64,000 bases of DNA from Penelope pileata. Taxonomy: Eukaryota; Chordata; Aves; Galliformes; Cracidae. Both the position numbers and the translations under genes were made by a program. The notes under the pieces are model-generated. The model saw only the letters and a program-made list of their open reading frames with translations. It had not been told where the DNA came from and ran no database searches. Shown here piece after piece: positions 51,861 through 62,512 of the stretch. Position 1 is the stretch's first letter, and every line of letters begins with the position of its first letter. The stretch spans positions 217,466-281,465 of the forward strand of contig WBMW01005143.1 in NCBI GenBank assembly GCA_013396635.1, read 5' to 3'.

Positions 51861-52820
51861 GCAGGCCAGTGTCACCCCGTGCAGGTTGGTGTCACCCCAT
51901 GCAGGCCAGTGTCACCCCACAAAGATCGGTGTCACCCTGTGCAGGTTGGTGTCACCCTGTGCAGGTTGGCGTCACCCCACAAAGATCGGTGTCACCCTGT
52001 GCAGGTTGGTGTCACCCCATGCAGGTTGGTGTCACCCCACACAGGTTGATGTCATCCCGTGCAGGCTGGTGTCACCCCGTGCAGGTTGGTGCCACCCCAT
52101 GCAGGTTGGTGTCACCCCATGCAGGTTGGTGTCACCCCACAAAGATTGGTGTCACCCCGTGCAAGTTGGAGTCACCCCACACAGGTCGATGTCACCCCAT
52201 GCAGGTTGGTGTCACCCCACACAGATCGGTGTCACCCCATGCAGGTTGGTGTCACCCCACACAGGTTGATGTCATCCCGTGCAGGCTGGTGTCACCCCGT
52301 GCAGGTTGGTGCCACCCCATGCAGGTTGGTGTCACCCCATGCAGGTTGGTGTCACCCCACAAAGATTGGTGTCACCCCGTGCAAGTTGGAGTCACCCCAC
52401 ACAGGTCGATGTCACCCCATGCAGGTTGGTGTCACCCCACACAGATCGGTGTCACCCCATGCAGGTTGGTGTCACCCCACACAGGTTGATGTCATCCCGT
52501 GCAGGCTGGTGTCACCCCGTGCAGGTTGGTGCCACCCCATGCAGGTTGGTGTCACCCCATGCAGGTTGGTGTCACCCCACAAAGATTGGTGTCACCCCGT
52601 GCAAGTTGGAGTCACCCCACACAGGTCGATGTCACCCCATGCAGGTTGGTGTCACCCCACACAGATCGGTGTCACCCCATGCAGGTTGGTGTCACCCCAC
52701 ACAGGTCGATGTCACCCCATGCAGGTTGGTGTCACCCCACACAGGTTGATGTCACCCCGTGCAGGCTGGTGTCACCCCGTGCAGGTTGGTGTCACCCCGT
52801 GCAGGTTGGTGTCACCCCGC
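51861..52820. repeat. 20-bp minisatellite with 220-bp higher-order repeat, in GRIK3 intron
   Basis: Forty-eight head-to-tail copies of a 20-bp unit (consensus GCAGGTTGGTGTCACCCCAC) with no indels: 960 bp is exactly 48 x 20. Within it, 52041-52260, 52261-52480 and 52481-52700 are three 220-bp blocks of 11 units each that appear identical base for base, including private variants such as GTCATCCCGT, GCCACCCCAT and GCAAGTTGGA. The array lies in the intron between the exons encoding M3 and the S2 lobe. It creates long plus-strand open frames (up to 306 codons) that are repeat artefacts, not genes. Confidence 0.97.
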
Positions 52821-54109
52821 AGCACCTGTTGGCACCCTCCTGACCGCCCTGTGGCCCTGGGCACTCGAGAGGATAATCCGCTCGCCTGGAAATCCGGCCC
52901 AGTGCCTGCGAGGTGGATTTGTGGCATCTCTCAAGCCTCAAAGAGCAGCGAGAAATGTGGTCTCCAAAAGGATTATTAAATATCCGTGCCTTACGAGGGG
53001 TAATTGAAATGAGCAGCGCGCTGCCTTGCTGATAACGACTTGTTTAACATTTATATAGTTCAGCTCAGAGGCCCCCGGGTTCGGTGGCTCTCCCTTTTGC
53101 TCTTTCTCTTCCTGCATTTAATGCTCCCTGGGTGTTGACACAGGGCTCTTAAACAACATCAGTGTTCTCCCAGTTTAAAGCATAGAGCAAAATAAACTGG
53201 CAAAAAATCAATAGGCTGCATTTAGTGAAGCTAATAGGACTTGCATGAGGCATTGTAGCTCTTCAGGCAGCTTAAATTACATGAGACAGGGCTCCTGGAA
53301 CAGAAAAAAACACTTTTCTCTTCTCTGCTCTTCTTAAATCACTCCTTTTGACCTACTGCAGGGCCTCATTGTGTTTGGAAATACAGCTCTGGGGCCGGGG
53401 CGCGAGGGCTGAGCCCTGCAGTGCGGAGCACAGAGCATCCCTCCTTCTGCCCAGCCCTGGCCCCATCCCCTGGCAGCCTCGCTCTGCCCAGCGGGGCCCT
53501 CGTGCTGCCCCAGCACAGCGGGCAGTGACTGACAGCAGCTCTCCAGGACAGCCCATGGTGACCGTGGCCAGGAGGTCTCTCGGCACAGCTCTGCTTCAGG
53601 CTGCAGCCTGCTGCCTCCTTGCTGGCATTTTCTCTCCCGTGGGTTCCTCTCCCCCAGCTGAGGGAGATGGGCACGCTCCTTGTCCAGGTGAGGACCAGGT
53701 GTAGCTCAGCTGGCAGCAGCAGCCTGGCCGAGGAGCAGCTGTCCTGGTGGGAGCAGCCGTGGTCAGACGGGCAGGAGGAACCTGCCTTCCTCCCCTTGGC
53801 CGTACGTCAGAGGGTGCCGTGTGCCTGTGGGAACGTGGCCGATGTCACTCGAGAACACACCATTCAGACAACCCATCCTCGTTAGGCTCAGTAACTCGTT
53901 AGTTGTAAATTAGTACTCCACAAGCACGTAACCGGTGCTCCTATTGCTGGGCTTTGTTGTTAGTGGTGAACATTTTGTTTTGTCAGACCTCTGATTTTGT
54001 AGCTTAAGCTGTTTACCTTCCAAAGTCCTCCCTGGGCTCAGCAGCTGCTTCAGGACAGGATGGCAGGGAAAGAGGAACCGCAGTGTCCGGTGCTCTGAGG
54101 CACCGCTGA

Positions 54110-54197
54110 GATGGGTCACCCAGCACCACTGGGATGGGTCACCCAGCACCACTGGGATGGGCCACCCAGCACTACTGGGATGGGTCACCCAGCACCG
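54110..54197. repeat. 23-bp tandem repeat in GRIK3 intron, about 3.8 copies
   Basis: Units start at 54110, 54133, 54156 and 54179 with GATGGGTCACCCAGCACCAC and three further bases. Substitutions are few (GCCACC in unit 3), so the array is young. It lies in the same intron as the large 20-bp minisatellite but is unrelated in sequence. Confidence 0.92.
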
Positions 54198-54745
54198 ACT
54201 GTCCGGGCAGAGGAGTGCAGGGCTGAGCTCCCGAGCACCGGGGATGACGGCAATTGCTGCTGATGGATGGAGGCTGCTGGTGGCACTGCTGTGGATCACA
54301 GCCGGGCTTACACCTGTCCCACCGCCTCGTGTGGGTTCGGGTTGGGGGGAGCAATGCTGGAGCCCGCTCCCCCCACTGCAGCATGGCAATTAGCACTGCC
54401 CTGCTGCTAATGAGCTGTGCGGGGGGGCAGCCCTGAGTGCGGCTGTGGCAGAGCACTGAGAACGCCCTGAGCTCATTCTTTAGAGTCACAGCTCAGGAGC
54501 TGCCTCTAATAAGCAATGCTTCAAGAGCAACCACCCAAATAAATTAATGGAATAGTTTAGAGGAGCCGATATAAGGCATCTTGCCAAGACATATATGCTT
54601 TTTTATCAGTGAAATTGGCAAGAAAGTAACTTTCAGGCTTACGATTTTCAATTCCAGCCTGTATGAAAAAATAAATTGATTTTCACCAACCGAAGATACT
54701 TACTCCCGAGGATTTAACATTTCTGTACAAGCGAATATCTACGTG

Positions 54746-54762
54746 CACACACACACACACAC
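54746..54762. repeat. (CA)n microsatellite in GRIK3 intron
   Basis: Alternating C/A run of 17 bases. Confidence 0.92.
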
Positions 54763-55478
54763 GCTCGCTGTGCGCCAGGCGCGCGTTGCACCCAGCATTT
54801 GTTCAGGGCGAGACGGCGTCTCCTGCGAGATACGAAGGGTTTCTGGCATGGTTTGCCATTTAAGCTAGATGCTGCTCCAAAATTAATTGATCTGTTGATT
54901 CCTGTAACTCAATCTGCATCGCCAGGAAATAAATAGCTTCTCCCAAGTTCTGTTCGTGAAGTCGAGGTCTGCCAGCGCCGTGGGGACACTCTCACTGCTG
55001 CTGCTGCTTGCGACCGTGCAGAGCCTGTGGGACCTGTGGGGCCGTGGTGCTCAGCAGCAGCCCCTGAGTGCAGGGGTGCTTTCAGAGGTGGGATGCTCCG
55101 GTGGGCAGCAAACGGCTCTCCCCTATTTCCCGTGCATGAAGGGCAGTGAGCGCAGCATCCCAGCGCCGGTACCCGAACGTGTGTCCGAGGGGACAGCAAT
55201 TCATCTCTGGTAATTCATCTCCAAACAGCAATGTAATAAAGCAGCAAAAGGAAAATATGCTGCAGCAATAAACCCTGCCAAACACCCGTTGGAAGCCTGA
55301 AGAGTGATTCTGATGGATAATGGTAGGAAGCCATAAAGATGCTGTGTCCTTGATGATTTAAGAAAAAGATAGTTTCCTTTTATTTCCATATAAAACCCTT
55401 ATTGGAAAGAGTAGCTGAAACACCCCGGCAGCAGTCAGAGCGGACGTGGGGCTGCGGAAGGAGCAGTGGATTCTTACC

Positions 55479-55504
55479 AAGCCATAGCCATAGCCATAGC
55501 CATG
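55479..55504. repeat. (CATAGC)n short tandem repeat in GRIK3 intron
   Basis: About four copies of a CATAGC 6-mer, ending CCATGGAG. Confidence 0.85.
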
Positions 55505-56175
55505 GAGATGCAGGGGAATGCTGCTCGTGCTGCTGAAACCCAGCACGCGCCTTCCCCTGACACCGCGCAGCACTCAGCCTGCACAGCCCTGCCCACCCAC
55601 TGCAGCATCCCGGGCACAGCTGCTTTGTGGAGCCAGGACTGAGCCAGGTCTGGGGCCGTGTGCTGCCTCCTGAGCCACGATGGGAGGAGGAGGCAGGAGC
55701 GTGCCAGGAGCCCCTGGCACAGGGGTGGTAGGGGCAGCCAGGGGCTGGTGCTGGAGGCAGCTCTGCTGCAGGGCTCTGCTGCTGCGGTGCTGGGACCCGG
55801 GCCTGGCCCTCGCCCCCGTGCATCCGGCACCCTTGTGCCATGCCCTTTTCTCCGAGACAGCTTTTTAAGGTCACCATTAAATTTAAATTCCTCTCCAAGC
55901 CAGGATGTGCGTTGCTTAGGTTAATCACCCCTCATTTCGATTCCTTTATTCTCTTGCTCTTTTTCAAAGGTGTGTTTTTAAAGGCCAGCTGTGGTTCCAA
56001 AGGTCTCTGCAAGTCTCTCGGTTTCTTTCCATTTTTGAGGCAGTAGTGCTATAGGAATGCTCTTAGCACTCTCCCTGCAGCATTGGCAAACTTCTGAAAT
56101 GGCACTTTAAGCAGAGGAAATGAATGTAGTTTGGTTCTGAGGCATCGGCAGTCTTTCCCTGTACCAGGTCCCAGA

Positions 56176-56229
56176 GGTTAATTACACCGACGGCATTAAC
56201 ATGGTTAATTACACCAACAGCATTAACAC
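56176..56229. repeat. 27-bp direct duplication in GRIK3 intron
   Basis: Two adjacent 27-base copies (56176-56202 and 56203-56229) beginning GGTTAATTACACC and containing GCATTAACA, differing at a few positions. Confidence 0.9.
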
Positions 56230-56692
56230 GGACACCCGGGGGCAGGAGGGTGTCCAGCTGCACCCGCTGCTTGGGCAGCACGGCACCCGGGTGGGTGCTG
56301 GAGGTACTGCAGGGCAGTGGGGAGATGGGGAACCAGGGAGTGCTTTGGGAACGGAAGAGTTTTCTGTAGAGCTTCGACACAGGGTGCATGTGTCCTGTTC
56401 TGCCCCACACGTGCTGTGTGTTGGGGGACCTGAGCCAGCACTGGGTGCAGGCCCCAGAGCTGCAGAGTTGCTGTGATTTTATAATCACGGCTTCGGTTAG
56501 CAGCTGGGAAAGGGGCATTTAGCCGTGATGTGGCTCCTGGTAAGCTAAACGGATGGGGTTGATGTCTGAACAGAAAGGGAGGCAGAAGCGACCTGCCTGG
56601 GGACAGCGGTGCTGGCTGAGAGGCTTTGGCCCTGGGCCCCGCTCCCCGGCTGCGTCTCCGCGCGGCGCTGGGCAGCCCCTGCCCGGCCTCAC

Positions 56693-56910
56693 CTTGAAGA
56701 AGGTCATGGTCGCGCCGTCCTTCACGGCCCCATACTCGATCTTGGTCTGCTTCGCCAGGTCATCCGCCGAGTCGATGGGGGACTCCATCCTCTCCACCGT
56801 CAGGAAGGCGGCCAGGTTGGCCGTGTAGGACGAGATGATGATCAGGGTGAAGAACCACCATATGCCACCGATGATCCGCGTGGACAGCGCCTTGGGCATC
56901 AGCTCCGAGC
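56693..56910 (-). CDS. GRIK3: GRIK3 coding exon: M3 gate helix and start of S2
   Basis: Exon of 218 nt completing G625 and encoding about residues 626-697. The acceptor is GCCCCAG, and the donor GTGAGG follows the codon for K697. It starts SELMPKALSTRIIGG. The M3 helix GGIWWFFTLIIISSYTANLA carries the SYTANLAAF motif that forms the channel gate and is nearly invariant in ionotropic glutamate receptors. After M3 the S2 ligand-binding lobe begins with TVERMESPIDSADDLAKQTK and IEYGAVKDGATMTFFK. A691 and T692 in DGATM correspond to glutamate-contacting A689 and T690 of GluK2. All of this is intact. The exon lies between a 5.7-kb intron with a large minisatellite (downstream in transcription) and a 1.8-kb intron. 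Confidence 0.97.
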
Positions 56911-58692
56911 CTGGGGCGGGCGGGAAGAGGGGGAGACCGAGAGGGGGAACCCATCTGTATGTACATACATACGTTATGTGCACGTGTGTATGTGTACAGG
57001 AAGGGCTGGGCTTCACTGTCAGGCTGTCACAGCTTCGCAATTAAAGCTAACTGTTTTTGAGCCAAATTATGCAGACATCTTGCATGCGAGGAAGTCAGTG
57101 GGGTTTTGTAGCATTCACAGAAAAACCCTCTCCCTTTATTGCTGACCTTGGGTACGGTGCACAATTTACAGGAAACGTTCAAACTGAAGTAATTAACTAG
57201 GCAGCTTTTATGAGATTTAAATAGCAAGCCATTTATGAACTTTTATGAGTGTTTTGTTCTGCCATTTAAAAAGTGCTGTGCTTTTATATGGATTGCTTTC
57301 AAAGGACTCACTCTAGGGAGTGTGTTCAAATACACAAGGTTTAAAAAAAATCAAACAATGAGAGAAAGGAATGATCAGGGTCCGGTGCTTTGAACGGTGG
57401 TTAGAAGTGGGGGAGCAGGAGATGCTGCTGCATTGGAGGTGTAACAGGTCTGGGATGACTTTTACTGAGCAAACGTGAAGGACTCAATGGGTTGTGCTAT
57501 TTTTGTAACCACCCAAGGCGCCTTTTAAAGCCAGGAAAGAGCTTTGGGTTTGAAACAGCTACATTCAGAGGACGTATCCAGCCTGGAATTTGCAACAAAG
57601 ATTGGGCTGTGCAGAGCAATTGTGAGCAGCGGCATCAAAGCGCGGTGTGGAGTGCAGCCCGTCTGCCTGAGTGCAGCACGGAGGCACCGGGAAGCGGAGC
57701 AGCCCCGTGTTTTGAGTGCTGCTTTAGTCCTCCTCCAGATCCTGCTCCTTTCCCATTCCATCCCTCGCCCTTTGATGCATTGGAAGGTGTGACATCAGCC
57801 TGGCTTTGAAATGCTTTTCTTCTTAGATGTAGCATAGAGTTAAAAGGAATGCAGCTCCTTTCATTTATCAGCATCTGATAAGAGGGGATTCATCCCCAGT
57901 GCCTCTCGCCGGGGCTGTGGCTGCCCATTGCTGTGCTGGAGGAGCCGGCAGCCCCAGCCCCGCGTGCTGCCCCGCCTGCACTGGGGGTTGGACCACTTCT
58001 GCTTATTTCTATTCCTGGATTTTCTGCAGTTAGATCACAGCTGAATTTTGCTCCTCATTCAGCACTGCTCACAAGCTCACCCTCTGCTGCCTTCCTAACA
58101 GTTTACTCTGCCCATTTCATCTCTGTATTCCATTTGCTCGGTTGCATCCATGAGCATGAGCATGATCCCACCTGTGCCCTGTTTCTAAGGTCCCTGCCAT
58201 GGAGAGCCCCCCACCAGCAGCACTGGAAGCATGCAGTGCCTGCCAGGGGAAGCCCTCGTGCTCTGCTCTGCAGGGGTTCCTGGCCACCTCCCACTGTGCA
58301 GCACAGCCGGACGAGGGTCACTTGCAGGATGAGCTCTTGGGACGGGCTTTGACCCATGGAGAGCACAAAGAGAGGCAGGTGCCAAAAAAAAAAAGAGAAA
58401 AAAAAAGAGGCTGAGATGCTCCATCCTGCTCTCACCTGGAAGAAATCCAGGGCTTTGTTGGCATGCAGCGGTCAGAGCCTGGGGCCGGGCTGTGCCCGAG
58501 CAGAGCCGCCCTCTGCCCTCTGCCTGCTCCCTGCCAGCCATGCCGGGGCTGCCTGTGCTGGGCTCCCGGCTGCTGCCAGGCTCTGGCTGCTCGGTGGCTG
58601 TGTGCCCTGTTCCTGACACACGGAGATGAGGGCGGATGTGTAAGAGCCGCAGCACAGGGCCGGGCTGGGAGAAGCGCGGCAGAGCGCCGTAC
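56911..58692 (-). other. GRIK3: GRIK3 intron (1782 bp) after the pore-loop exon
   Basis: Donor GTACGG at 58692 and acceptor GCCCCAG at 56911. 57040-57370 is AT-rich. An A-rich stretch with G interruptions lies at 58383-58411. In GRIK2 the corresponding intron holds the complementary element needed for Q/R editing. I could not identify one here by eye. Confidence 0.93.
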
Positions 58693-58811
58693 CTTGCTGC
58701 ATCAGCGCGCCCATCCCGAACCAGAAGCTGTTCAGCAGGGTGAAGTTGTTCTCCACGATGTCGGAGCCGGGGTTGCAGGGGTGCGCGTCGTACCACTCGT
58801 ACGGGCTGAAC
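58693..58811 (-). CDS. GRIK3: GRIK3 coding exon: M1-M2 linker and pore loop with Q/R site
   Basis: Exon of 119 nt completing R585 and encoding about residues 586-624 plus the first base of G625. The acceptor is TGCCGACAG and the donor GTACGG. The protein starts FSPYEWYDAHPCNPG and runs through NNFTLLNSFWFGMGALMQQ, the re-entrant M2 pore loop that forms the selectivity filter. The Q/R-site glutamine is the first Q of MQQ, encoded CAG at 58697-58699 (minus strand), four bases before the exon end. The genome therefore encodes the calcium-permeable Q form. GluK1 and GluK2 are edited at this site in mammals. GluK3 is generally regarded as unedited. Length and phase match the family exon, and no lesion is visible. 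Confidence 0.96.
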
Positions 58812-61800
58812 CTGTCGGCACATGGAGAGCAACAGCTCCTGAGGGATTGGCATGGCCAACCCCACAGCTCCGTGGTGAGAACCTGCATGGGGTTTGGCTG
58901 AGCGAGAAGCAGAGTTCCCAGCACCCTGACGGGCACAGGTCCCAGATCAGCGCAGGGCTGTGGGTGTGGGCTCAGCTCACCGCGAGTGCCGCCATGCTCG
59001 GACTGTGGGAGAGTGACCCTTCCCCTGGGGCATTTCCATGGGCAACCCTGCAGTTCCTGGACAAAACTGGGGGAATTTGGCCACCTCTGCAAATCCTGCC
59101 CAGGAGTGGCCCTCAGGCACCGTCTGCTTTAGCTGGGATCTGGGGAGGATGCTCCATAGGAGAGATGCTGATGCTTTTAGAGCTGTTTGTTTACATTTTC
59201 TAAGAGTCTCAAATTTTGCAGAGATTAAAGTAAAACCATAATTGGCATAATTGCTTTTGAACCAGGCATTAATTATCATCTCCACTTCCTTCTGAAATCC
59301 CTGTAGCTTCACAGCAGCCCTGCCTCAAGGCCTGGCCAGCAGTGTGTGCCAGGAGCTCCCCTCCAGCTCCATGCAGGGAGACGCTGGGTGTTCACTCCCC
59401 GCTGACCCGGCCAGGAGCAGGATGAGCTGCAGCACAGAGCAGCTCTCTCCTGGGTTCCCCTCCTGGCACCAAGAGCTCCCACACCAAAGCACTGCCCCAA
59501 GCCCTGCTGGCTGCACACCCACTGCAGAGCTCCCCATGGAACCTGCTGCGGGGGGACGCTCAGCTGGCACAGAGCAGCACGGAGCAGCACAGAGCAGCAC
59601 AGAGCTGTGTCCCTGGGGCACGGGCAGAGCTGGGCAGGGCGTCCAGAGGGGCCACCTCAACCGCCCTCCCTGCTCTGCTTTGTGCAGTAGGAGAAAATCA
59701 GAGAGGAAAACAGAGCACCAGGCTGGGTTCAGTGCTTTCTTTACATCCCATCCGCTCTGTCGGACCTGCTGCACATCCACTTTGGAGGCGCAGGAAGGCC
59801 TCAGCCCTTTCTGCGGGGGAACGGCAGAGGTTGGGAGTAGGATGGGAACTTTCCCAGGCTGCCAGCATGGTGGAAAGGGAATTGCTGAGATCAAATGAGC
59901 CTGGCAAGATGGCATGCTGAAGAACTTCAAGGTCTCTGAGTGAGAGCTACTGGCGCTGCTCAAATTACAGAGAAATATTCAGAAAACTGCAAAGCAGCGA
60001 CAGCATGCGGGGCTGGAGAAGCGAGTGGGAATCTGTGGGGAGTGGAGGGGAACGGGGGAGCAGTGGGCACTGTGCAGTGACCCCGTGCAGCTGGGGCCAA
60101 GCAAAGGGCTGCCTGGGACTGGCCCTGCGCTGGCGTCCCTGTTCCTCGGCTGCAGAAAGGGGCTGAGAAATATTTCATCAAACTGATTATTTTCTTGTCT
60201 CTGTTTGGCAGGGAGCAGGGGAGCATTTCAAAGAGGGTTTGGTTAAAGATAAGATCTGACGCAAAGCACTTCTGAGCCCAAATTACATCTCCAGAGAGAT
60301 CCTCCCGGACGGCTCAGCCCTCCCTGCAGGGAGGAGGAGCACACCAGGGCACGGGGCAGTGGGGCACAGGGCGTGCAGCCCCCAGGGCTCTGCAGGAGGA
60401 GAGCCCATGGAGCCGCTGCACCGCGGGTGCCTGGGGTGCTGCAGCGTTGGGGGAGCAGAGTTCCATCACGAGCAGTGTGGGGCCGAATCCATCCTTCCCT
60501 GCCCCCGGGCAGTCCCCAGGTGGCTCTCAGGTGGCACTGACCTATGGTTATGGCATCAGCACAACACGGCTCTGGTGCCGAGTTGAGGACACTCAGATCT
60601 CTGAGTTAAGGCTTTGCTATTTTCACTGCTTTTCTCCTGAGGATGGAATTTGAGAGGCCTTGCTGGGGTCAGAAGAGGATATTGTTTCTGTTACTTCTGA
60701 ATGCGATAAATACACCCTATATTTTCCCCATGAAATCTCGTGCTCTCCATCTGTGTGCGCTGAGAGATCGTTTCTGCAGAACCTTAATTACACTGAATGT
60801 TGATGTTCTTTAGCAGAACATGAAGGCAGAAGAAATGTCAGTAACAAAACATATGAAAAAGAAAATGATAATTGTAGTATTTTCGAGGATCCGTTTCAGC
60901 CCCAGCGTAGCCCAAAGCATCGCATTGCCGTGGCCGTGCTGGGTCCCAGCCCCCTGCCTCAGCCCCGCTGGGCTTCTTGCTGCTGTAGGGGGATCCCAGG
61001 GGCTCCCAGGGGATCCCACACTGCCCCCAGCACTGCCTGCAGCCCTTCCTCAGCGTTACCGCAGTGAGCTCCTTGTGTAAACTGTGTGCACACGGAGCAC
61101 GCTTTGAAAGTGGGATCTGGATAATTGGGGCTGGATGTGGTACTCAGATGAGTAGGGGAAAATAAACTCATAAAAGTAAAACTGTATTTGAATTCTAATT
61201 GCAAGCTGTGCAAGCCTCCCAATAATTCATGGCGTTACAGCCAAAGGCGCGATGGCGGCTGAGTCCATCCTGCACTGTTCTGCATGGCTGACGGCGACAT
61301 AAAGCGAAGAAATTCCATTAATCACCGCAGTATTCATCCTTTCTGTAATTACCCAGGGTTCTGTCTCCCTGTGGAGCACCTCTCCCTGCTGGGTGCTGGG
61401 AGCCCTCTCCCTGGCACAGAGCACAGTGCTGCGTCTGGGCTGGGGCTGAGGAGGGGCTGGGGGCACTGGGGCTGTGTGCTGGGCAAGGTCTCCTTTGGCA
61501 ACTGCTGTTCTGGGCAATTAGGGTATTACACAGTAAACTCAGGAAATTGTCTCTAAAAGCCTCCGAGGACCTGAGGGATGCTGAAAATTGCAGATTTGTT
61601 GTAACACGAGGGTTAATGGGCTCTGGTTGCTGTAGCTTCATGTTTAATCTCTGCTTTGATGGTCTGAGGGATGGAGGTGGCAGAGGCAGGTCCTGAGGCA
61701 CTGCTGAGCCTGGAGAGCTCTGAGCAGCCATTGGTGCCCCTGTGCGGGGACCTTCCCCGGGTATGGGGCTCTCCCCAGCCCTCACCCCCAGAGCTGTTGA

Positions 61801-62288
61801 TGGGGACACGACTGGGAGCGAGCGTGGGCTCTGCTCTGCGTGGTGAGTGCCATCGTGCATGCAGAGCAGCCCCGGACTGCGAATCTCATCAAAGGCATTG
61901 TGAAATTAATAACACATGCAAATATATGCAAATTCTGCTGCTTTTAAATATAGAGGTTTTAAACATGTTAATTAGATGCATATTAATGTCTGTAAACAGA
62001 CACATTGTCAGACCCGCAGCAACACACGCTTTTGCCATAGGGGAGGGTTGGGGGCTGCGGGATGGAGCTGTGTGCCCGGAGTGTGGGTGGGCTTCTGCAG
62101 GGGCTGAGAGGGCCCTGGAGGGGCAGGAAGAAGTGTCCCTCACCCTTCCTTACACCAGGAAAAAAGAAAAACAAGCGCGTTTCCAATCATAAGCTGAAGT
62201 GCATTCTGCAGAGTGGAGAAGGGAGCTGAGCAGCCTGCACCGCAGCGATTGTGTTAGTGACACAGGGTGACACGGGGACACCCCTTAC
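58812..62288 (-). other. GRIK3: GRIK3 intron (3477 bp) between M1 and pore-loop exons
   Basis: Donor GTAAGG at 62288 and acceptor TGCCGACAG at 58812. Contains a short 10-bp tandem repeat at 59568-59605 and AT-rich stretches at 61120-61220 and 61880-62010. No exon is seen. The 206-codon minus frame at 58472-59092 is the pore-loop exon read through its flanking introns. Confidence 0.93.
59568..59605. repeat. 10-bp tandem repeat in GRIK3 intron
   Basis: About 3.5 copies of AGAGCAGCAC, with one GGAGCAGCAC variant. Confidence 0.85.
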
Positions 62289-62512
62289 CTGGCTATGACA
62301 AAGAGCACGCAGCTGACGCCCAGGTAGGCGAGGAGGATGTACATCCAAATGTCGGGAGACAAGGGGTTCAGGAAGGAAAACACGCTGGGGTTGGTCCCGT
62401 TGGGCTTCCGGTACAGAATGCTGACCCCCAGGGTCATGAAGGGTTTGGAGAAGTCTATGGCTTTCTCCCGGACGTGGGTGATGGTGAGAGGAGCAACAGC
62501 CAGGTCAGCTTT
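62289..62512 (-). CDS. GRIK3: GRIK3 coding exon: end of S1 ligand-binding segment and M1
   Basis: Sixth exon from the 3' end, 224 nt, encoding about residues 511-584 plus two bases of R585. It begins KADLAVAPLT after an acceptor reading GGCGGCAG, and ends VIA-AG before donor GTAAGG. The S1 part contains the conserved glutamate contacts P518, T520 and R525 (P516, A518 and R523 in GluK2) in the string APLTITHVRE. A linker containing RKPNGTNPSVFSFLNPLSPD leads into the first membrane helix M1, WMYILLAYLGVSCVLFVIA. The two M1 positions that are A-to-I edited in mammalian GluK2 (I567 and Y571) correspond to I569 and Y573 here, both genomically in the unedited form. The start at 62512 is set by the splice site and by family alignment. 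The preceding exon is not in the remaining 1.5 kb of the window. Confidence 0.96.

Larger units (their letters stand above)
51002..56692 (-). other. GRIK3: GRIK3 intron (5691 bp) with minisatellites
   Basis: Donor GTGAGG at 56692 and acceptor TTTTTCCAG at 51002. Holds the 960-bp minisatellite, a 23-bp tandem repeat, a (CA)n run, a (CATAGC)n run and a 27-bp duplication. 52980-53340 and 54490-54760 are AT-rich and repeat-free apart from the (CA)n. No alternative exon is evident. Confidence 0.93.

Noticed and set aside
51701..52979. Plus-strand open frames of 262 and 306 codons rich in CHPVQVGVTP-like repeats
   Set aside because: They are translations of the 20-bp minisatellite within a GRIK3 intron and antisense to the gene. 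The same array gives similar frames in more than one register.
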